NCBI RefSeq assembly: GCF_000520975.1
Contig: NZ_JACB01000029.1
Location: 62,001 to 126,000 of the forward strand
DNA length: 64,000 nucleotides
Reading direction: 5' to 3'
Origin: Aquimarina megaterium XH134
GTDB taxonomy: Bacteria; Bacteroidota; Bacteroidia; Flavobacteriales; Flavobacteriaceae
A program made the position numbers and the translations under genes. This document shows, one piece after another, positions 53,055 through 63,454 of this stretch; position 1 is the first letter of the stretch, and each line of letters begins with the position of its first letter. The notes under the pieces were generated by a model. That model had not been told where the DNA came from, made no database searches, and saw only the letters and a program-made list of their open reading frames with translations.

Positions 53055-55070
53055 TTATTTATAAGAACGTGTTTTTAATTCAATATTTTCGAAGACCAAG
53101 TCTTCTTTATGGAGTTGTGCATCTTTAGGTTCTCCTTTGTACTCCCACGCTGCTACATACTTAAAGTTTTTATCATCTCTAAGAGCTTCTCCTTTTTGTT
53201 CTCCAGATTGCTCTACAGATTCTTCTCTAAAATGTCCTCCACAAGATTCATTTCGATTTAATGCATCTTTGGCAAATAATTCTCCTAATTCTAAGAAATC
53301 AGCTACTCTTCCTGCTTTTTCCAGTTCTGGATTCATACTATTGATTGTTCCAGGAACTTTTACATTTTTCCAAAAGTCCTCACGTAATACTGCGATTTCT
53401 TCGATAGCTTCTTTCAGTTCTTTCTCATTACGAGACATTCCACATTTGTTCCACATGATTTTACCTAATTTCTTATGGTAATAATCTACAGAATGCTCTC
53501 CTGATCCAGCCATTAACTTCTCGATACGATCTTTCACTTCTTTTTCGGCTTGATCAAACTCTGGCGTATCTGTTGGGATTTTTCCTGTTCGAATATCCTG
53601 AGATAAATAATCTCCTATCGTATATGGTAATACAAAATATCCGTCTGCTAGTCCTTGCATCAATGCTGATGCACCAAGGCGGTTTGCACCGTGATCAGAG
53701 AAATTGGCTTCTCCTGCAGCATAGCATCCTGGTATGGTGGTTTGTAAGTTATAATCAACCCAAAGACCTCCCATCGTATAATGTACTGCAGGGTAGATCA
53801 TCATCGGAGATTTATATGGATTTTCATCTACAATCTTTTCATACATCTGAAATAGATTTCCATATTTACTTTCGATAACTTCCTCTCCCATCTTCGTAAT
53901 TTCTTCCTTAGAAGGGTTATGTATACCCGAGGTCAATGCTTTTTCTTTTCCGTATCGTTGGATTGCTGATGCGAAATCAAGATATACAGCTTCTCCTGTT
54001 TTATTCACTCCAAAACCGGCATCACAACGTTCTTTTGCTGCTCTCGAAGCTACATCACGTGGCACCAGGTTACCAAAAGCTGGATAACGACGTTCTAGAT
54101 AGTAATCTCTTTCTTCTTCTGACAACTGTGTTGGTTTTAATTTACCTTCACGTATTGCTTCTACATCTTCCTTTCTTTTTGGCACCCATATACGTCCGTC
54201 GTTACGTAGTGACTCAGACATCAACGTTAATTTAGACTGATGGTCTCCTGATACAGGTATACAAGTTGGATGAATCTGGGTATAACAAGGGTTTGCAAAG
54301 AAAGCTCCTCTACGATGTGCTCTCCATGCTGCCATAACATTACTTCCCATTGCATTGGTACTTAAGAAGAATACATTTCCGTATCCTCCACTAGCCAATA
54401 CTACAGCATGAGCCGAATGACGTTCTATTTCTCCGGTAACCAGATTACGAGCTATAATTCCACGAGCTTTTCCATCAATCTTCACTAAATCTAACATTTC
54501 GTGACGGTTAAAAGCTTGTATTTTTCCTCTATTGATTTGACGATTCATTGCAGAATATGCACCAAGAAGTAATTGCTGCCCTGTTTGTCCCTTGGCATAA
54601 AATGTTCTGGATACTAATACTCCTCCAAAAGAACGATTATCTAACAATCCACCATACTCACGTGCAAAAGGAACTCCCTGTGCCACACACTGATCGATAA
54701 TATTTCCTGAAACTTCGGCCAATCGATATACATTAGCCTCTCTAGAACGATAATCTCCTCCTTTTACAGTATCATAAAACAATCGGTAATCAGAATCACC
54801 GTCACCCTGATAGTTTTTTGCTGCATTAATTCCTCCTTGTGCTGCAATCGAATGTGCACGACGAGGAGAATCCTGATAACAGAATGTTTTTACATTATAT
54901 CCGAGTTCGGCCAATGTAGCAGCCGCACTTCCTCCTGCTAATCCTGTACCAACAACGATAACATCTATATTTCGTTTATTCGCAGGGTTAACCAGGTTAA
55001 TTTTATTTTTATAATTTGTCCACTTATCTGCCAGTGGACCTTCAGGTATTTTAGAATCTAAAATTGACAT
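53055..55070 (-). CDS. sdhA: Succinate dehydrogenase/fumarate reductase flavoprotein subunit
   Basis: This 671-residue FAD-carrying subunit oxidises succinate to fumarate in the TCA cycle. The dinucleotide fold has [12 protein letters not shown] (about 39-50); the covalent-FAD region is [14 protein letters not shown] (about 71-84). Substrate-site stretches include H-P-T-C and R-L-G-A-S-A-L-M-Q. Fumarate-reductase-like members occur widely in Bacteroidota, so direction may depend on conditions. It is the middle gene of the operon, 13 bp from sdhC. Confidence 0.95.
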   Translation of the reverse strand: MSILDSKIPEGPLADKWTNYKNKINLVNPANKRNIDVIVVGTGLAGGSAAATLAELGYNVKTFCYQDSPRRAHSIAAQGGINAAKNYQGDGDSDYRLFYDTVKGGDYRSREANVYRLAEVSGNIIDQCVAQGVPFAREYGGLLDNRSFGGVLVSRTFYAKGQTGQQLLLGAYSAMNRQINRGKIQAFNRHEMLDLVKIDGKARGIIARNLVTGEIERHSAHAVVLASGGYGNVFFLSTNAMGSNVMAAWRAHRRGAFFANPCYTQIHPTCIPVSGDHQSKLTLMSESLRNDGRIWVPKRKEDVEAIREGKLKPTQLSEEERDYYLERRYPAFGNLVPRDVASRAAKERCDAGFGVNKTGEAVYLDFASAIQRYGKEKALTSGIHNPSKEEITKMGEEVIESKYGNLFQMYEKIVDENPYKSPMMIYPAVHYTMGGLWVDYNLQTTIPGCYAAGEANFSDHGANRLGASALMQGLADGYFVLPYTIGDYLSQDIRTGKIPTDTPEFDQAEKEVKDRIEKLMAGSGEHSVDYYHKKLGKIMWNKCGMSRNEKELKEAIEEIAVLREDFWKNVKVPGTINSMNPELEKAGRVADFLELGELFAKDALNRNESCGGHFREESVEQSGEQKGEALRDDKNFKYVAAWEYKGEPKDAQLHKEDLVFENIELKTRSYK

Positions 55071-55083
55071 ACTAGTGGTGTTT

Positions 55084-55743
55084 TTAATGAGTAAAATGAA
55101 GCACTATAGCAATAATAATAAATCCTACAGGAATTACTATTGCAAAAGCCTTTGCAAACTTGGTTGCCGCTATCGAGTATTTATTATTAAACCCAACAGA
55201 TTGAAACGAAGATGCAAATCCATGCCATAAGTGCAATGCTAAAAACACAAATGAAAGCGCATATAACCCAGTACGAATCGGGCTTTCAAATTTATGTAGC
55301 AATTCTGAATAATATCGTGTAGGATCCTCTGGGGCAAACTCTACATATTTATGTACTATTTCTGGCACCCAAAAATCATAGAAATGTAATCCTAAAAATG
55401 CAAGAATCACTAATCCAGAATAAATCATATTTCTAGACATCCAAGAAGCATTAGCTCCTCCATTATATTTTGCATACTTAATCGCTCTGGCATTTTTGTT
55501 TTTGATTTCTAATACAAACCCCATCACAAAATGAAACACTACTCCAAAAATTAAAACAGGTTGCAATACAAATTGAACTAACGGATTTGTACCCATAAAA
55601 TGAGATAGCTCATTAAACGTATCTGCACTGAAAATTGAAGTAAAATTGATAGTAAAGTGTTGTAATAAGAAAAAAACTAAGAAAAGTCCTGAAAGCGCCA
55701 TCGCAACTTTTCTAGCTATTGAAGATTTTATCAATCCACCCAT
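55084..55743 (-). CDS. sdhC: Succinate dehydrogenase cytochrome b subunit (B558 type)
   Basis: This 219-residue membrane anchor has five predicted helices. His residues in the helices (for example Q-H-F-T-I-N, F-H-F-V-M-G-F, L-H-F-Y-D-F and L-A-L-H-L-W-H-G-F) are positioned to bind haem b as in the Bacillus/Bacteroidota diheme type. The single anchor subunit and C-A-B gene order match the menaquinone-linked family rather than the four-subunit SdhCD type. It is first in the operon, and its start is preceded by a -7/-33 promoter. Confidence 0.9.
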   Translation of the reverse strand: MGGLIKSSIARKVAMALSGLFLVFFLLQHFTINFTSIFSADTFNELSHFMGTNPLVQFVLQPVLIFGVVFHFVMGFVLEIKNKNARAIKYAKYNGGANASWMSRNMIYSGLVILAFLGLHFYDFWVPEIVHKYVEFAPEDPTRYYSELLHKFESPIRTGLYALSFVFLALHLWHGFASSFQSVGFNNKYSIAATKFAKAFAIVIPVGFIIIAIVLHFTH

Positions 55744-55770
55744 TATTTAAAATGTTTAATTAGTTGTGAA

Positions 55771-55802
55771 GCAAAAATAGGGTTCAATGCTTTTTTAGCC
55801 AA
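55771..55802 (-). promoter_or_regulatory. Promoter of the sdhCAB operon
   Basis: On the minus strand TTGG (55802-55799), a roughly 19-20-nt spacer and TATTTTTGC (55779-55771) match the Bacteroidota promoter, with the -7 box 27 nt before the sdhC start. The -33 element is imperfect. Confidence 0.55.
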
Positions 55803-55950
55803 GCTTTACCTTGGGTTTATTTCGCTATTTATAATGAATATAAAAAAGAAAGAGGCTTTGTATATAGCTAAGCACTAAAACGTTTGAAATATAGGATTAA
55901 CTTTAAACAAAAAACAATACTTTTTTTTACAATTATGCTAATTTTACCTT

Positions 55951-57096
55951 ATGCAAAATATCAATTCCAAACTTCCAGAGGTTTTCACTACTATATTCAC
56001 GGTGATGAGTCAATTAGCTCATAAACATGAAGCATTAAATCTGTCTCAGGGCTTCCCCAATTTTGAAGCAAGTCCAAAACTAATTGATTTGGTAACTCAA
56101 GCCATGCAAAATGGATATAACCAATATGCACCAATGCCTGGATTGCTCTCTTTAAGAGAAGTTATTACTGAAAAAACTAACTCGCTATATGGCAGTAATT
56201 ACCATCCCGAAACCGATATTACTATAACTTCTGGTGCTACACAGGCTATTTTTACTATTATTTCGGCTTTTATACATCCTGGAGATGAAGTGATTATATT
56301 TAAACCTGCCTATGATTCATATGAGCCATCAATCAAATTATTTGGCGGAACGATCGTTCCGATTCAATTAACTGCTCCTAATTTTAGCGTTGATTGGCAA
56401 GAAGTGGCATCTAAAATCACTTCTAAAACCAAAATGGTTATTATAAACACACCTCATAATCCCAGTGGTAGTGTTTTATCTAAAGAAGATATGCTTCAGT
56501 TAGAAAAACTAATAAGGAACACAGATATTATTTTATTAAGTGATGAAGTATATGAACACATCATTTTTGATGACCAGACACATCAAAGCGCTGCATTATT
56601 TCCTGGACTAGCCGAACGTGCTTTTATTACTGCTTCTTTCGGAAAGACATTTCATACTACCGGTTGGAAAATGGGGTATTGCCTGGCTCCAAAAGAATTA
56701 ATGACAGAATTTAGAAAAGTACATCAATTTAATGTCTTTTCTAGTAGTCATCCTATGCAATATGCCTTGGCCAAATATTTAAAAGTTCCGGAGCATTATC
56801 TTTCCCTTCCGGACTTTTATCAGCAAAAACGAGATTTTTTCCTATCTATGATTACCGATTCTCGTTTTAAGTTTATTCCTGCATCCGGGACATATTTTCA
56901 GGTATTAGATTATTCTGCTATTACTAATGAAAGTGATATCGCTTTCGCTGAAAGGTTAACCAAAGAATATAAAATTGCATCTATCCCGGTATCTGTTTTT
57001 AACTTAAATCAGAAAGATGATAACGTACTACGTTTTTGCTTTGCTAAAACTGAAGAAACGTTAAAACGAGCAGCAGAGATTTTGTGTAAAATTTGA
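55951..57096 (+). CDS. PLP aminotransferase, methionine-aminotransferase/KAT-like (class I/II)
   Basis: This 381-residue enzyme is fold-type I. Signatures are N-L-S-Q-G-F-P-N-F (about 30-38), I-T-S-G-A-T-Q-A-I, N-T-P-H-N-P-S-G (about 173), the PLP Lys K232 in S-F-G-K-T-F-H-T-T-G-W-K, and the final L-R-F-C-F-A-K (Arg binds the substrate carboxylate). It resembles YbdL/methionine aminotransferases and kynurenine-oxoglutarate transaminases, which transaminate Met or aromatic residues. It could serve methionine salvage; specificity cannot be determined from the sequence. Confidence 0.83.
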   Translation: MQNINSKLPEVFTTIFTVMSQLAHKHEALNLSQGFPNFEASPKLIDLVTQAMQNGYNQYAPMPGLLSLREVITEKTNSLYGSNYHPETDITITSGATQAIFTIISAFIHPGDEVIIFKPAYDSYEPSIKLFGGTIVPIQLTAPNFSVDWQEVASKITSKTKMVIINTPHNPSGSVLSKEDMLQLEKLIRNTDIILLSDEVYEHIIFDDQTHQSAALFPGLAERAFITASFGKTFHTTGWKMGYCLAPKELMTEFRKVHQFNVFSSSHPMQYALAKYLKVPEHYLSLPDFYQQKRDFFLSMITDSRFKFIPASGTYFQVLDYSAITNESDIAFAERLTKEYKIASIPVSVFNLNQKDDNVLRFCFAKTEETLKRAAEILCKI

Positions 57097-57115
57097 TCTA
57101 AAATCATATCCATTA

Positions 57116-57149
57116 GAGTAATTCGACCGAAAGAAGAATTGTACTTCGG
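57116..57149. repeat. Partial copy of the dispersed intergenic repeat
   Basis: The 34 bp starting GAGTAATTCGACCGAAAG aligns with the opening block of copy B (33907-33938), sharing GAGTxATTCGAC and the GTA-x-x-x-CG stretch, but the inverted-repeat arm is lost. It lies between the aminotransferase and dinB genes. Confidence 0.35.
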
Positions 57150-57213
57150 TAAGCTCAGTAGGACTATGGAGAATAGTGGTTTTTATACTAAATAAAGTTA
57201 TTTTAATATAGTT

Positions 57214-58347
57214 TTAAAAATCAAACCGTAACTGAATAATCTCTACCTCTTCTTTTTCTTTTTCCTTTTTTTTCTCCTTACCAGTATTGAGATTAGAGAG
57301 CGAAATCCCTAATAACCTCACAGAATTTTTCATTTTGTCTTGGTACAATAACTCTTTTGCAGTTTCTAATAAAATATCGGTATCACTTACAAAATAGGGT
57401 AATGTTTTACTGCGGGTCTGTAATGTAAAATCGCTATATCTGATCTTTAGAGTCACTGTTCTACCTGCAACTTTGCTTCGTTTAAGACGTTTTTGAAGTT
57501 CTTCTGCAATACTTTCTAACCGCTCGAGCATATAAATTTCTGAAGCTATATTTTCGCTAAAAGTACGTTCTGCTGCCAGGGATTTGCGCTCGCGATTTGG
57601 TTTTACCTCGCTTAAATGAATTCCTCTTACAATACGGTAGTAGTGCCCTCCTGATTTACCAAAATGCTGAGTAAGAAATTCTTCTGATTTTAATTTTAAA
57701 TCTTTTCCTGTATAAATCCCCATTTGATACATTTTAGCCTGGGTGACTTTACCAACTCCATAGAATTTTTTAACATCCAGATCTTCCAGAAATTCGATTA
57801 CTTCTTCAGGGTTTACGGTTTTTTGTCCGTTAGGTTTATTATAGTCACTTGCTACTTTGGCAATAAACTTATTGATCGATATTCCTGCAGAAGCAGTTAA
57901 TCCTATCTCGTCAAAAATCTGTTTTCTAATTTCCTGAGCAATAAGCGTTGCACTGGGATTACCTTTTTTATTTTCGGTAACATCCAGATAGGCCTCATCT
58001 AGTGATAAAGGCTCTACCATATCTGTATACTCAAAAAATATTTTCCTGATTCGAGAAGAAATTTCTTGATACCGATCGAATCGAGGTCGAACAAAAATCA
58101 GATCTGGGCAAAGTTTCCTCGCTTTAAAACCAGGCATAGCAGATCGTACGCCAAATACACGAGCTTCATAACTGGCCGCACTAACCACGCCTCGTTTTCC
58201 TCCTCCGCCAACGGCTAACGGCTTTCCTCTAAGTTCGGAATTATCTAACTGCTCTACCGAAGCATAGAATGCATCCATATCAACATGTATGATTTTTCTA
58301 TATGTACCCAACTCTTCCACTTTACAAAAATAATAGATATTGATCAT
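57214..58347 (-). CDS. dinB: DNA polymerase IV
   Basis: This 377-residue Y-family translesion polymerase has the catalytic stretch H-V-D-M-D-A-F-Y-A-S-V-E-Q (about 21-33), S-L-D-E-A-Y-L-D-V (about 115-123; catalytic Asp and Glu) and a little-finger domain. The C-terminal tail I-I-Q-L-R-F-D-F is a beta-clamp-binding motif. The frame opens at ATG 58347, giving a rather unusual N-terminus; the GTG nine codons in (V-E-E-L-G-T-Y-R-K-I-I) is a plausible alternative start. LexA control is not evident. Confidence 0.92.
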   Translation of the reverse strand: MINIYYFCKVEELGTYRKIIHVDMDAFYASVEQLDNSELRGKPLAVGGGGKRGVVSAASYEARVFGVRSAMPGFKARKLCPDLIFVRPRFDRYQEISSRIRKIFFEYTDMVEPLSLDEAYLDVTENKKGNPSATLIAQEIRKQIFDEIGLTASAGISINKFIAKVASDYNKPNGQKTVNPEEVIEFLEDLDVKKFYGVGKVTQAKMYQMGIYTGKDLKLKSEEFLTQHFGKSGGHYYRIVRGIHLSEVKPNRERKSLAAERTFSENIASEIYMLERLESIAEELQKRLKRSKVAGRTVTLKIRYSDFTLQTRSKTLPYFVSDTDILLETAKELLYQDKMKNSVRLLGISLSNLNTGKEKKKEKEKEEVEIIQLRFDF

Positions 58348-58419
58348 TCAAATTATAATATCTTTATCTCTGATTATAAAAACATTTCCACATCCTCTGA
58401 AATAATCGAATAATTAATC

Positions 58420-58887
58420 ATGATTGAAATCGAACGTAAATTCCTGGTTACCTCTCAAACGTTTAAAAATGAAGCACAAAAAAGTACTCGCATCATACAG
58501 GGATTTCTAAATACCGATCCAGTACGAACAGTTCGTATACGAATCAGAGGAGAATATGCCTTTATCACCGTAAAAGGAATTGGTAACACTTCGGGGACTT
58601 CACGATTTGAATGGGAAAAAGAAATCGATGTATCAGAAGCAGAGCAATTAATGCTTTTATGTGAAAAAGGAATTATAGAAAAAATACGATATGAAATCCC
58701 TCTGGGAAATCACATTTACGAAGTCGATGAATTCTTTGGAGAAAACAAAGATCTCATCATAGCCGAAATTGAATTAGACAATGAAAATGAAACATTCCTA
58801 AAACCAGATTGGTTAGGAAAAGAAGTTACAGGTGATAGAAGATATTATAATTCTCAATTAAGTAAAAAGCCATACAAAACCTGGTAA
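58420..58887 (+). CDS. CYTH-domain (triphosphate tunnel) protein
   Basis: This 155-residue protein has the CYTH hallmark E3-I-E5-R-K7 (E-x-E-x-K) at the N-terminus. The substrate tunnel basic set follows (V-R-I-R-I-R-G near 39 and K-G-I-G near 51), and the acidic strands I-A-E-I-E-L-D lie near 124. CYTH proteins hydrolyse tripolyphosphate or ATP; small bacterial forms are usually tripolyphosphatases or of unknown function. It lies beside dinB, divergent, and 38 bp before the SH3 lipoprotein gene. Confidence 0.85.
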   Translation: MIEIERKFLVTSQTFKNEAQKSTRIIQGFLNTDPVRTVRIRIRGEYAFITVKGIGNTSGTSRFEWEKEIDVSEAEQLMLLCEKGIIEKIRYEIPLGNHIYEVDEFFGENKDLIIAEIELDNENETFLKPDWLGKEVTGDRRYYNSQLSKKPYKTW

Positions 58888-58925
58888 ATCATCTTTTACT
58901 TTAAAATATTTTAAAAACTAATAGA

Positions 58926-59981
58926 ATGAGGAAGCTTTTAAATCTGATCATGTTACTACTTATTGTTATGTCTTTCTTGAACTGTAAAGATAGTAGTAGT
59001 ACAAAAGATAAACGGGATGAGCATAAAAATGATCGTCAAAACAACATAGAAGCATCTTCAGAAAAAATTGACAATACTATATTTCATTATGTAACAGCTA
59101 TTAACGGGCTTAGTGTACGAAAACAGCCTGATATTAATGCCGAAAAGATAAGTACTTTGGATTACGGGACTCCAGTTAAAATTATTGAAGAGACTCATCA
59201 AACTTTTCAGGTTAAAGAAGGCACAAAAACAATTGATGGTAAATGGGTATTAATAGATTCAAAAGAAACCACCAGTATAAAAGGCTATGTTTTTGATGGA
59301 TTCTTAACCAGAGAAAACCCAATGCCATATCGATTATCTAATACTGATTTAAACTCTACTCGTTCCTATAATAAGGATAGTGATATAGATAAATATCTTA
59401 TTTTAGAGTTAATCTCAAAAAAAACTTATGAAGAGTTAAAACAAAGACAAAACAACTTCATAACGGTTAGAGAAGATACGTTAGAGATTAAAAAAAACAA
59501 TGGAAAAATAGATTTGCCTACTGATCAGGGCGTTATTACATTGCTAGATATACGAGAAAAAGATATGGGTGATGCGTCTTATCATTATTTAGGAGCTATA
59601 GATAGTTTAAACGTCTATGTGATTCGAGGAGATTATATAGGATATAGTGAACATTTATTAATTAATAAGGCTACGGCCAGAAAAGATACTCTTGCAGAAA
59701 AACCAATTATTTCGCCAAATTGGAAAAAAATGATCACCGCTTCTATAGATGGGCAAACTTTGGCACCAACAGATCTACAGTTATTTGATATAGAAAAAAA
59801 CAAGTATGTATTAAGGTTGATGATTAATTTTCAAGGATGGTTCCATTCACAAGAAGAAGATAGCGTTTTTTGGATAAACAAAGACGAGTTTTGCATGAAG
59901 ATAATGTCATTACAACATGCCGAAAATGAAGGATTCAAAGAACATTGTTATCAATATATAAAAATAAAAGTATTATATTAA
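58926..59981 (+). CDS. SH3b-domain lipoprotein
   Basis: This 351-residue protein begins with a lipoprotein signal (L-L-L-I-V-M-S-F-L-N-C, Cys near 20). The bacterial SH3 domain (about 55-115) carries I-N-G-L-S-V-R-K-Q-P-D, G-T-P-V-K-I-I-E and G-Y-V-F-D-G. The rest (about 120-351) is unassigned. Such lipoproteins bind peptidoglycan or proteins at the envelope. It follows the CYTH gene on the same strand by 38 bp, so co-expression is possible. Confidence 0.78.
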   Translation: MRKLLNLIMLLLIVMSFLNCKDSSSTKDKRDEHKNDRQNNIEASSEKIDNTIFHYVTAINGLSVRKQPDINAEKISTLDYGTPVKIIEETHQTFQVKEGTKTIDGKWVLIDSKETTSIKGYVFDGFLTRENPMPYRLSNTDLNSTRSYNKDSDIDKYLILELISKKTYEELKQRQNNFITVREDTLEIKKNNGKIDLPTDQGVITLLDIREKDMGDASYHYLGAIDSLNVYVIRGDYIGYSEHLLINKATARKDTLAEKPIISPNWKKMITASIDGQTLAPTDLQLFDIEKNKYVLRLMINFQGWFHSQEEDSVFWINKDEFCMKIMSLQHAENEGFKEHCYQYIKIKVLY

Positions 59982-60193
59982 TTATCATTTTGTTAAACAA
60001 GTATACGTCTCGATATTCTTTCTCAATCAAGTAAAAACCACACTTTTTATGGTAAAAAAGTAAGGTCAATAGGTTTTTGACTTCTATTAACATTGTCTTA
60101 GTAAATCTTAACAAAAGAGTAACATGTAATATTGGTAAGGTGAACTGAATAAGCACGGCTAAGCCTACTAATTTATTAACCAAAATTACAGTT

Positions 60194-61099
60194 ATGTTGC
60201 ACAAATCTAAAAGATCCCTAATAGGGATCACATTATGTATTTTTCCATTTTTAAATGCGATAGGACAAGTTCCTGTAAATGGATTTTATCCTGAAAAGAA
60301 TTCTTTTACGTTAGCGCCGAGTTATGGATACAAAAGTTATGATCAGTTCTATCGAGGGTCTACATTATCTGAAGGAAACCCTGCTGGTTTAGGAGAAATT
60401 TCTTCATCTATCATCTCTTTTTATAGCCAATATGCCATCACAAACTGGTTATCTACAACCGTTACCTTACCATATATTAGTGTCGAAAGTGAAGATGGAG
60501 CACTTGATCCCGTTCAAAATGTAGCACAGATAGATGGTATTCAGGATTTAGGGATTTTTCTAAAAGCCAAAATTCTGGGGAAAAAATTTGACAACTCTTC
60601 CCTAATAACTCTAGGAGGTGCTTCTGGAGTAACATTTCCTGTAGGGAATTATAAAGGAGGAGGCGTACTTTCTCTAGGTAATGAAGCTACCACTGTTAAT
60701 GGCTCTGCTATATTTCAATATACCACTCCGTTTAAAATTTTTAGTGAACTACAATTAGGATATAGTATACGTAACAGTAATGATTTTGATATTCCTAATG
60801 CTATGTTGTACAGTGCCAAAATAGGGTACTATAATAAATTTCTTTATGTACATGCTAAACTTGACATACAAAACTCTATGTCGGGATATGATATTGGCAC
60901 CCCAGAATTTGGCAATGCAGGAGGGCCCGCTATCTTACCCGAAACCGAAGTAGATTTCACTAATCTTTCTTTCGATTTTTATGTTCCCATTTACAAAAAC
61001 GCTTTAGGTGTTTCTGCTGGTTACGGCACTACTCTAGATGGTAGAAATTATAATAAAGAATCTGTTTTTTCATTTGGATTGGTATACACCTCTAGATAG
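60194..61099 (+). CDS. Outer-membrane beta-barrel protein
   Basis: This 301-residue protein has a signal peptide (I-G-I-T-L-C-I-F-P-F-L-N, cleavage near I-G-Q). Alternating hydrophobic/aromatic beta strands span its whole length, ending V-F-S-F-G-L-V-Y-T-S-R. It resembles MetA/phenol-degradation-type transporters of the outer membrane, without a recognised ligand. There is no plug, TonB box or Cys. It lies alone, with 212 bp upstream that hold only AT-rich sequence. Confidence 0.72.
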   Translation: MLHKSKRSLIGITLCIFPFLNAIGQVPVNGFYPEKNSFTLAPSYGYKSYDQFYRGSTLSEGNPAGLGEISSSIISFYSQYAITNWLSTTVTLPYISVESEDGALDPVQNVAQIDGIQDLGIFLKAKILGKKFDNSSLITLGGASGVTFPVGNYKGGGVLSLGNEATTVNGSAIFQYTTPFKIFSELQLGYSIRNSNDFDIPNAMLYSAKIGYYNKFLYVHAKLDIQNSMSGYDIGTPEFGNAGGPAILPETEVDFTNLSFDFYVPIYKNALGVSAGYGTTLDGRNYNKESVFSFGLVYTSR

Positions 61100-61205
61100 T
61101 ATACATGATAAAGAATAACTCCCATCAAATACAAATATACTTGGTGGGGTTATGGTTATCTAACATAGATATTAGTTTGATGACACTAGAAACTTAATGT
61201 ATAAG

Positions 61206-61607
61206 TCAGACACTTTCTAATAGTGACTCTAATTGATCTTCATTAATAGGTTTAATAAGATATCCAGAAACCAATTCAAATTCTTTAGCTTTTTCTGTAT
61301 CTGTTGGATTATCAGACGATGATAAGATGTAAATAATAATATCTTTTTTAATTTCTGGAGTGATTGTAACAAATTCTTCCAGAAATCCCCAGCCATCCAT
61401 AACAGGCATATTTATGTCTAGTAAAATTAAATCTGGTAACTTCTCTATTTTCCCAATTGTTGATCTTATGAAATTAATACCCTCTTCTCCGTTAGAGAAT
61501 ACAAGTAGTTTTTGATTAGGGCTAAGCTTATGTACGATTTTTTTTATGATAAACTGGTGAATGTTATCATCATCTATAAGACATAAAATATGGTTCTCCT
61601 TACTCAT
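61206..61607 (-). CDS. Single-domain response regulator (CheY/Rcp-like)
   Basis: This 133-residue receiver has acidic pocket D-D-D-N near residue 12, phospho-acceptor Asp in L-I-L-L-D-I-N-M-P (about 60), S-S in Y-I-L-S-S-S-D-N, and the conserved Lys in L-I-K-P-I. There is no output domain. It overlaps the histidine kinase by 4 bp, so it is that kinase's cognate partner. Bacteroidota sensor-receiver pairs like this often feed phosphotransfer to unlinked proteins. Confidence 0.85.
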   Translation of the reverse strand: MSKENHILCLIDDDNIHQFIIKKIVHKLSPNQKLLVFSNGEEGINFIRSTIGKIEKLPDLILLDINMPVMDGWGFLEEFVTITPEIKKDIIIYILSSSDNPTDTEKAKEFELVSGYLIKPINEDQLESLLESV

Positions 61608-63049
61608 AATACAATATTTATAGTAAATTTAGTTCCTTTATCAAGTTCGCTATCAATAGCTATTGTCCCTTTTAAGGCTTCAATTTGAGATTTAATTATG
61701 AAAAGCCCTAGTCCTTTAGCACTAGCATTTTTATGAAACGTTTTTCTAAACCCGAATACTTTATCTCCATATTTATCTAAGTCAATTCCCAATCCATTAT
61801 CTTTAAATATTAGTTGAATTCTATTATTTACTTTTTCAGAAGAAATATGAATGACAGGCTTTCTTTTGGAAGAGCAGTATTTTAGTGAGTTTGAAATAAG
61901 ATTAAGAAATATACTTCTTAAATAAGCAATCGAATAGGAAATTTCTTCAACTTTAAAATCAGTAATGATTTTTGCCTGAGTCTCCATGATTTTTGCACTT
62001 AATTGCCTTTTTACTTCTATACATGTTTCTTGAAGAGAAATATTTTGAATAGTCATATCTGTAGATTCGTTAATCTGCACAACGTTTATCAAATCTTTCA
62101 TTGTTTTATTAAGTACCTCTGCAGAGTTTTTGATCATATCTGTATAATTCATTTGCTCTTCGGTAAGCGTACTTTCTTCCAAAAATTTGGTAAGCATAAA
62201 AATATTAGCCACTGGTGATCTTAAGTTATGAGAAGTAATATAGGCATAGTCCTCTAATTGCTTATTTTTTGCTATCAATTCCTGTAATGTCGCTTCTATT
62301 TTTTGTTCTTGTCTAATGGCTTTTGTAATATTTCTGGCAATTCCAAATACTTCTCCGGTATGATCTAATGCAGTGGCGTTCCAATCTAACCAAACAATTT
62401 CTCCTGCTTTAGTAAGGTATCTATTCCTAAAGTTAAATATGGTAGTCCCATCAAATTGTTTTGCTGCTTCTGCAACAGTATTTTGTTGATCATCTGGATG
62501 TACAAATGCTAAGTAAGGCTTATCCATTAATTCTGTTTCGGTATACCCCATAATTTTACTCCATTGCGGGTTTAATTTGGTAAAATACCCTTCTGGGTTT
62601 GAAATGGTTATTAAATCCTGACTTAAATTAAATAAATCTTCTAATTGTCTATTTTTAAGTTTAAGAGCAATTAAATCTGCTTCTATTGAAGATTTTTCTG
62701 TCTTTTTTTGAGTTATATCTTTTGCGATAAGTAAAAAGCCTTCTTCATATCCTATCTTGGTTATAATAGATTCTAACCATATTATATCTCCCATTTTACT
62801 GATAAGTCTAACTATGAATGGTTTAGAATTAGGGGTTTGTAGTTGGTTCTTGATTGCTTGTTTGGCCTTACTCCTATCTTCATAGTGCACCAAAGTTAAA
62901 TAAGGAATACTTAACAATTCCTTTTTACTATATCCCAATAAAACAGACCACTGAGGGTTTGACTCAACAAAATATCCATTATCATTTACTATTGTAATAA
63001 GATCATTATTAAGTACATTTTTTTTTATATATACAGAACTTGTTTTCAT
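61604..63049 (-). CDS. PAS-PAS histidine kinase
   Basis: This 481-residue soluble kinase has two PAS domains (about 10-115 and 135-250; each with Y-F-x-x-x-N-P-Q-W-S and L-S/D-x-P-Y-L). The H-box T-S-H-N-L-R-S-P-V-A is near 272, with ATPase motifs I-F-L-N-L-I-S-N-S-L-K-Y (N box), D-N-G-L-G-I and G-L-G-L-F-I-I. No membrane helix is present, so PAS domains sense a cytoplasmic signal. The response-regulator gene follows with a 4-bp overlap, giving a classic two-gene unit. The H-N-L-R-S-P type matches the cyanobacterial/Bacteroidota HPK branch. Confidence 0.88.
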   Translation of the reverse strand: MKTSSVYIKKNVLNNDLITIVNDNGYFVESNPQWSVLLGYSKKELLSIPYLTLVHYEDRSKAKQAIKNQLQTPNSKPFIVRLISKMGDIIWLESIITKIGYEEGFLLIAKDITQKKTEKSSIEADLIALKLKNRQLEDLFNLSQDLITISNPEGYFTKLNPQWSKIMGYTETELMDKPYLAFVHPDDQQNTVAEAAKQFDGTTIFNFRNRYLTKAGEIVWLDWNATALDHTGEVFGIARNITKAIRQEQKIEATLQELIAKNKQLEDYAYITSHNLRSPVANIFMLTKFLEESTLTEEQMNYTDMIKNSAEVLNKTMKDLINVVQINESTDMTIQNISLQETCIEVKRQLSAKIMETQAKIITDFKVEEISYSIAYLRSIFLNLISNSLKYCSSKRKPVIHISSEKVNNRIQLIFKDNGLGIDLDKYGDKVFGFRKTFHKNASAKGLGLFIIKSQIEALKGTIAIDSELDKGTKFTINIVL

Positions 63050-63454
63050 CGTATTGTCATTACAGCATTATATGAAATTTTGACATTGAAATTTATTAAT
63101 GAGGTAGCCTAAAACAACTATCATTGTAGTTATTTGTTTTTAATATTTTGATATTAAAAAACCGGTCTCAGGGTAAGGTAAAACATTAGAATAATAGGGA
63201 TATAATGTTTGTATTAAAGTTACTACAATAACACAACATAAACAACTGTAAATCAATAATAAAAAAAATAAAATTTACATCTTCTATTCATCATAATCAA
63301 CTTAATAATTACTATCTTTAAATTATCCCTATTAAGAAAGTTACCCCTATTGAGAATTCTGAAGCTTATATTCCTTTTCAAAACATCTGAAGAGTTCTTC
63401 TTTTTATTACTACAACCCCATTAATATAAAAGACCTATTGAGCTTCTAAAAATT
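63050..63454. other. 405-bp divergent intergenic region
   Basis: Between the PAS histidine kinase (minus) and the CHASE sensor (plus). It is AT-rich, with no gene, clear full promoter or hairpin that I can support. Confidence 0.4.

Noticed and set aside
53137..54235. Plus-strand open frames opposite sdhA
   Set aside because: sdhA is unambiguous on the minus strand with full motifs, so these are antisense artefacts.
57116..57149. Full repeat copy at 57.1 kb
   Set aside because: Only the opening block matches; the second arm and loop are missing, so it is listed as a partial copy.
59935..60231. 98-codon minus-strand frame
   Set aside because: It overlaps the SH3 lipoprotein and outer-membrane protein starts and has only AT-driven hydrophobic sequence.
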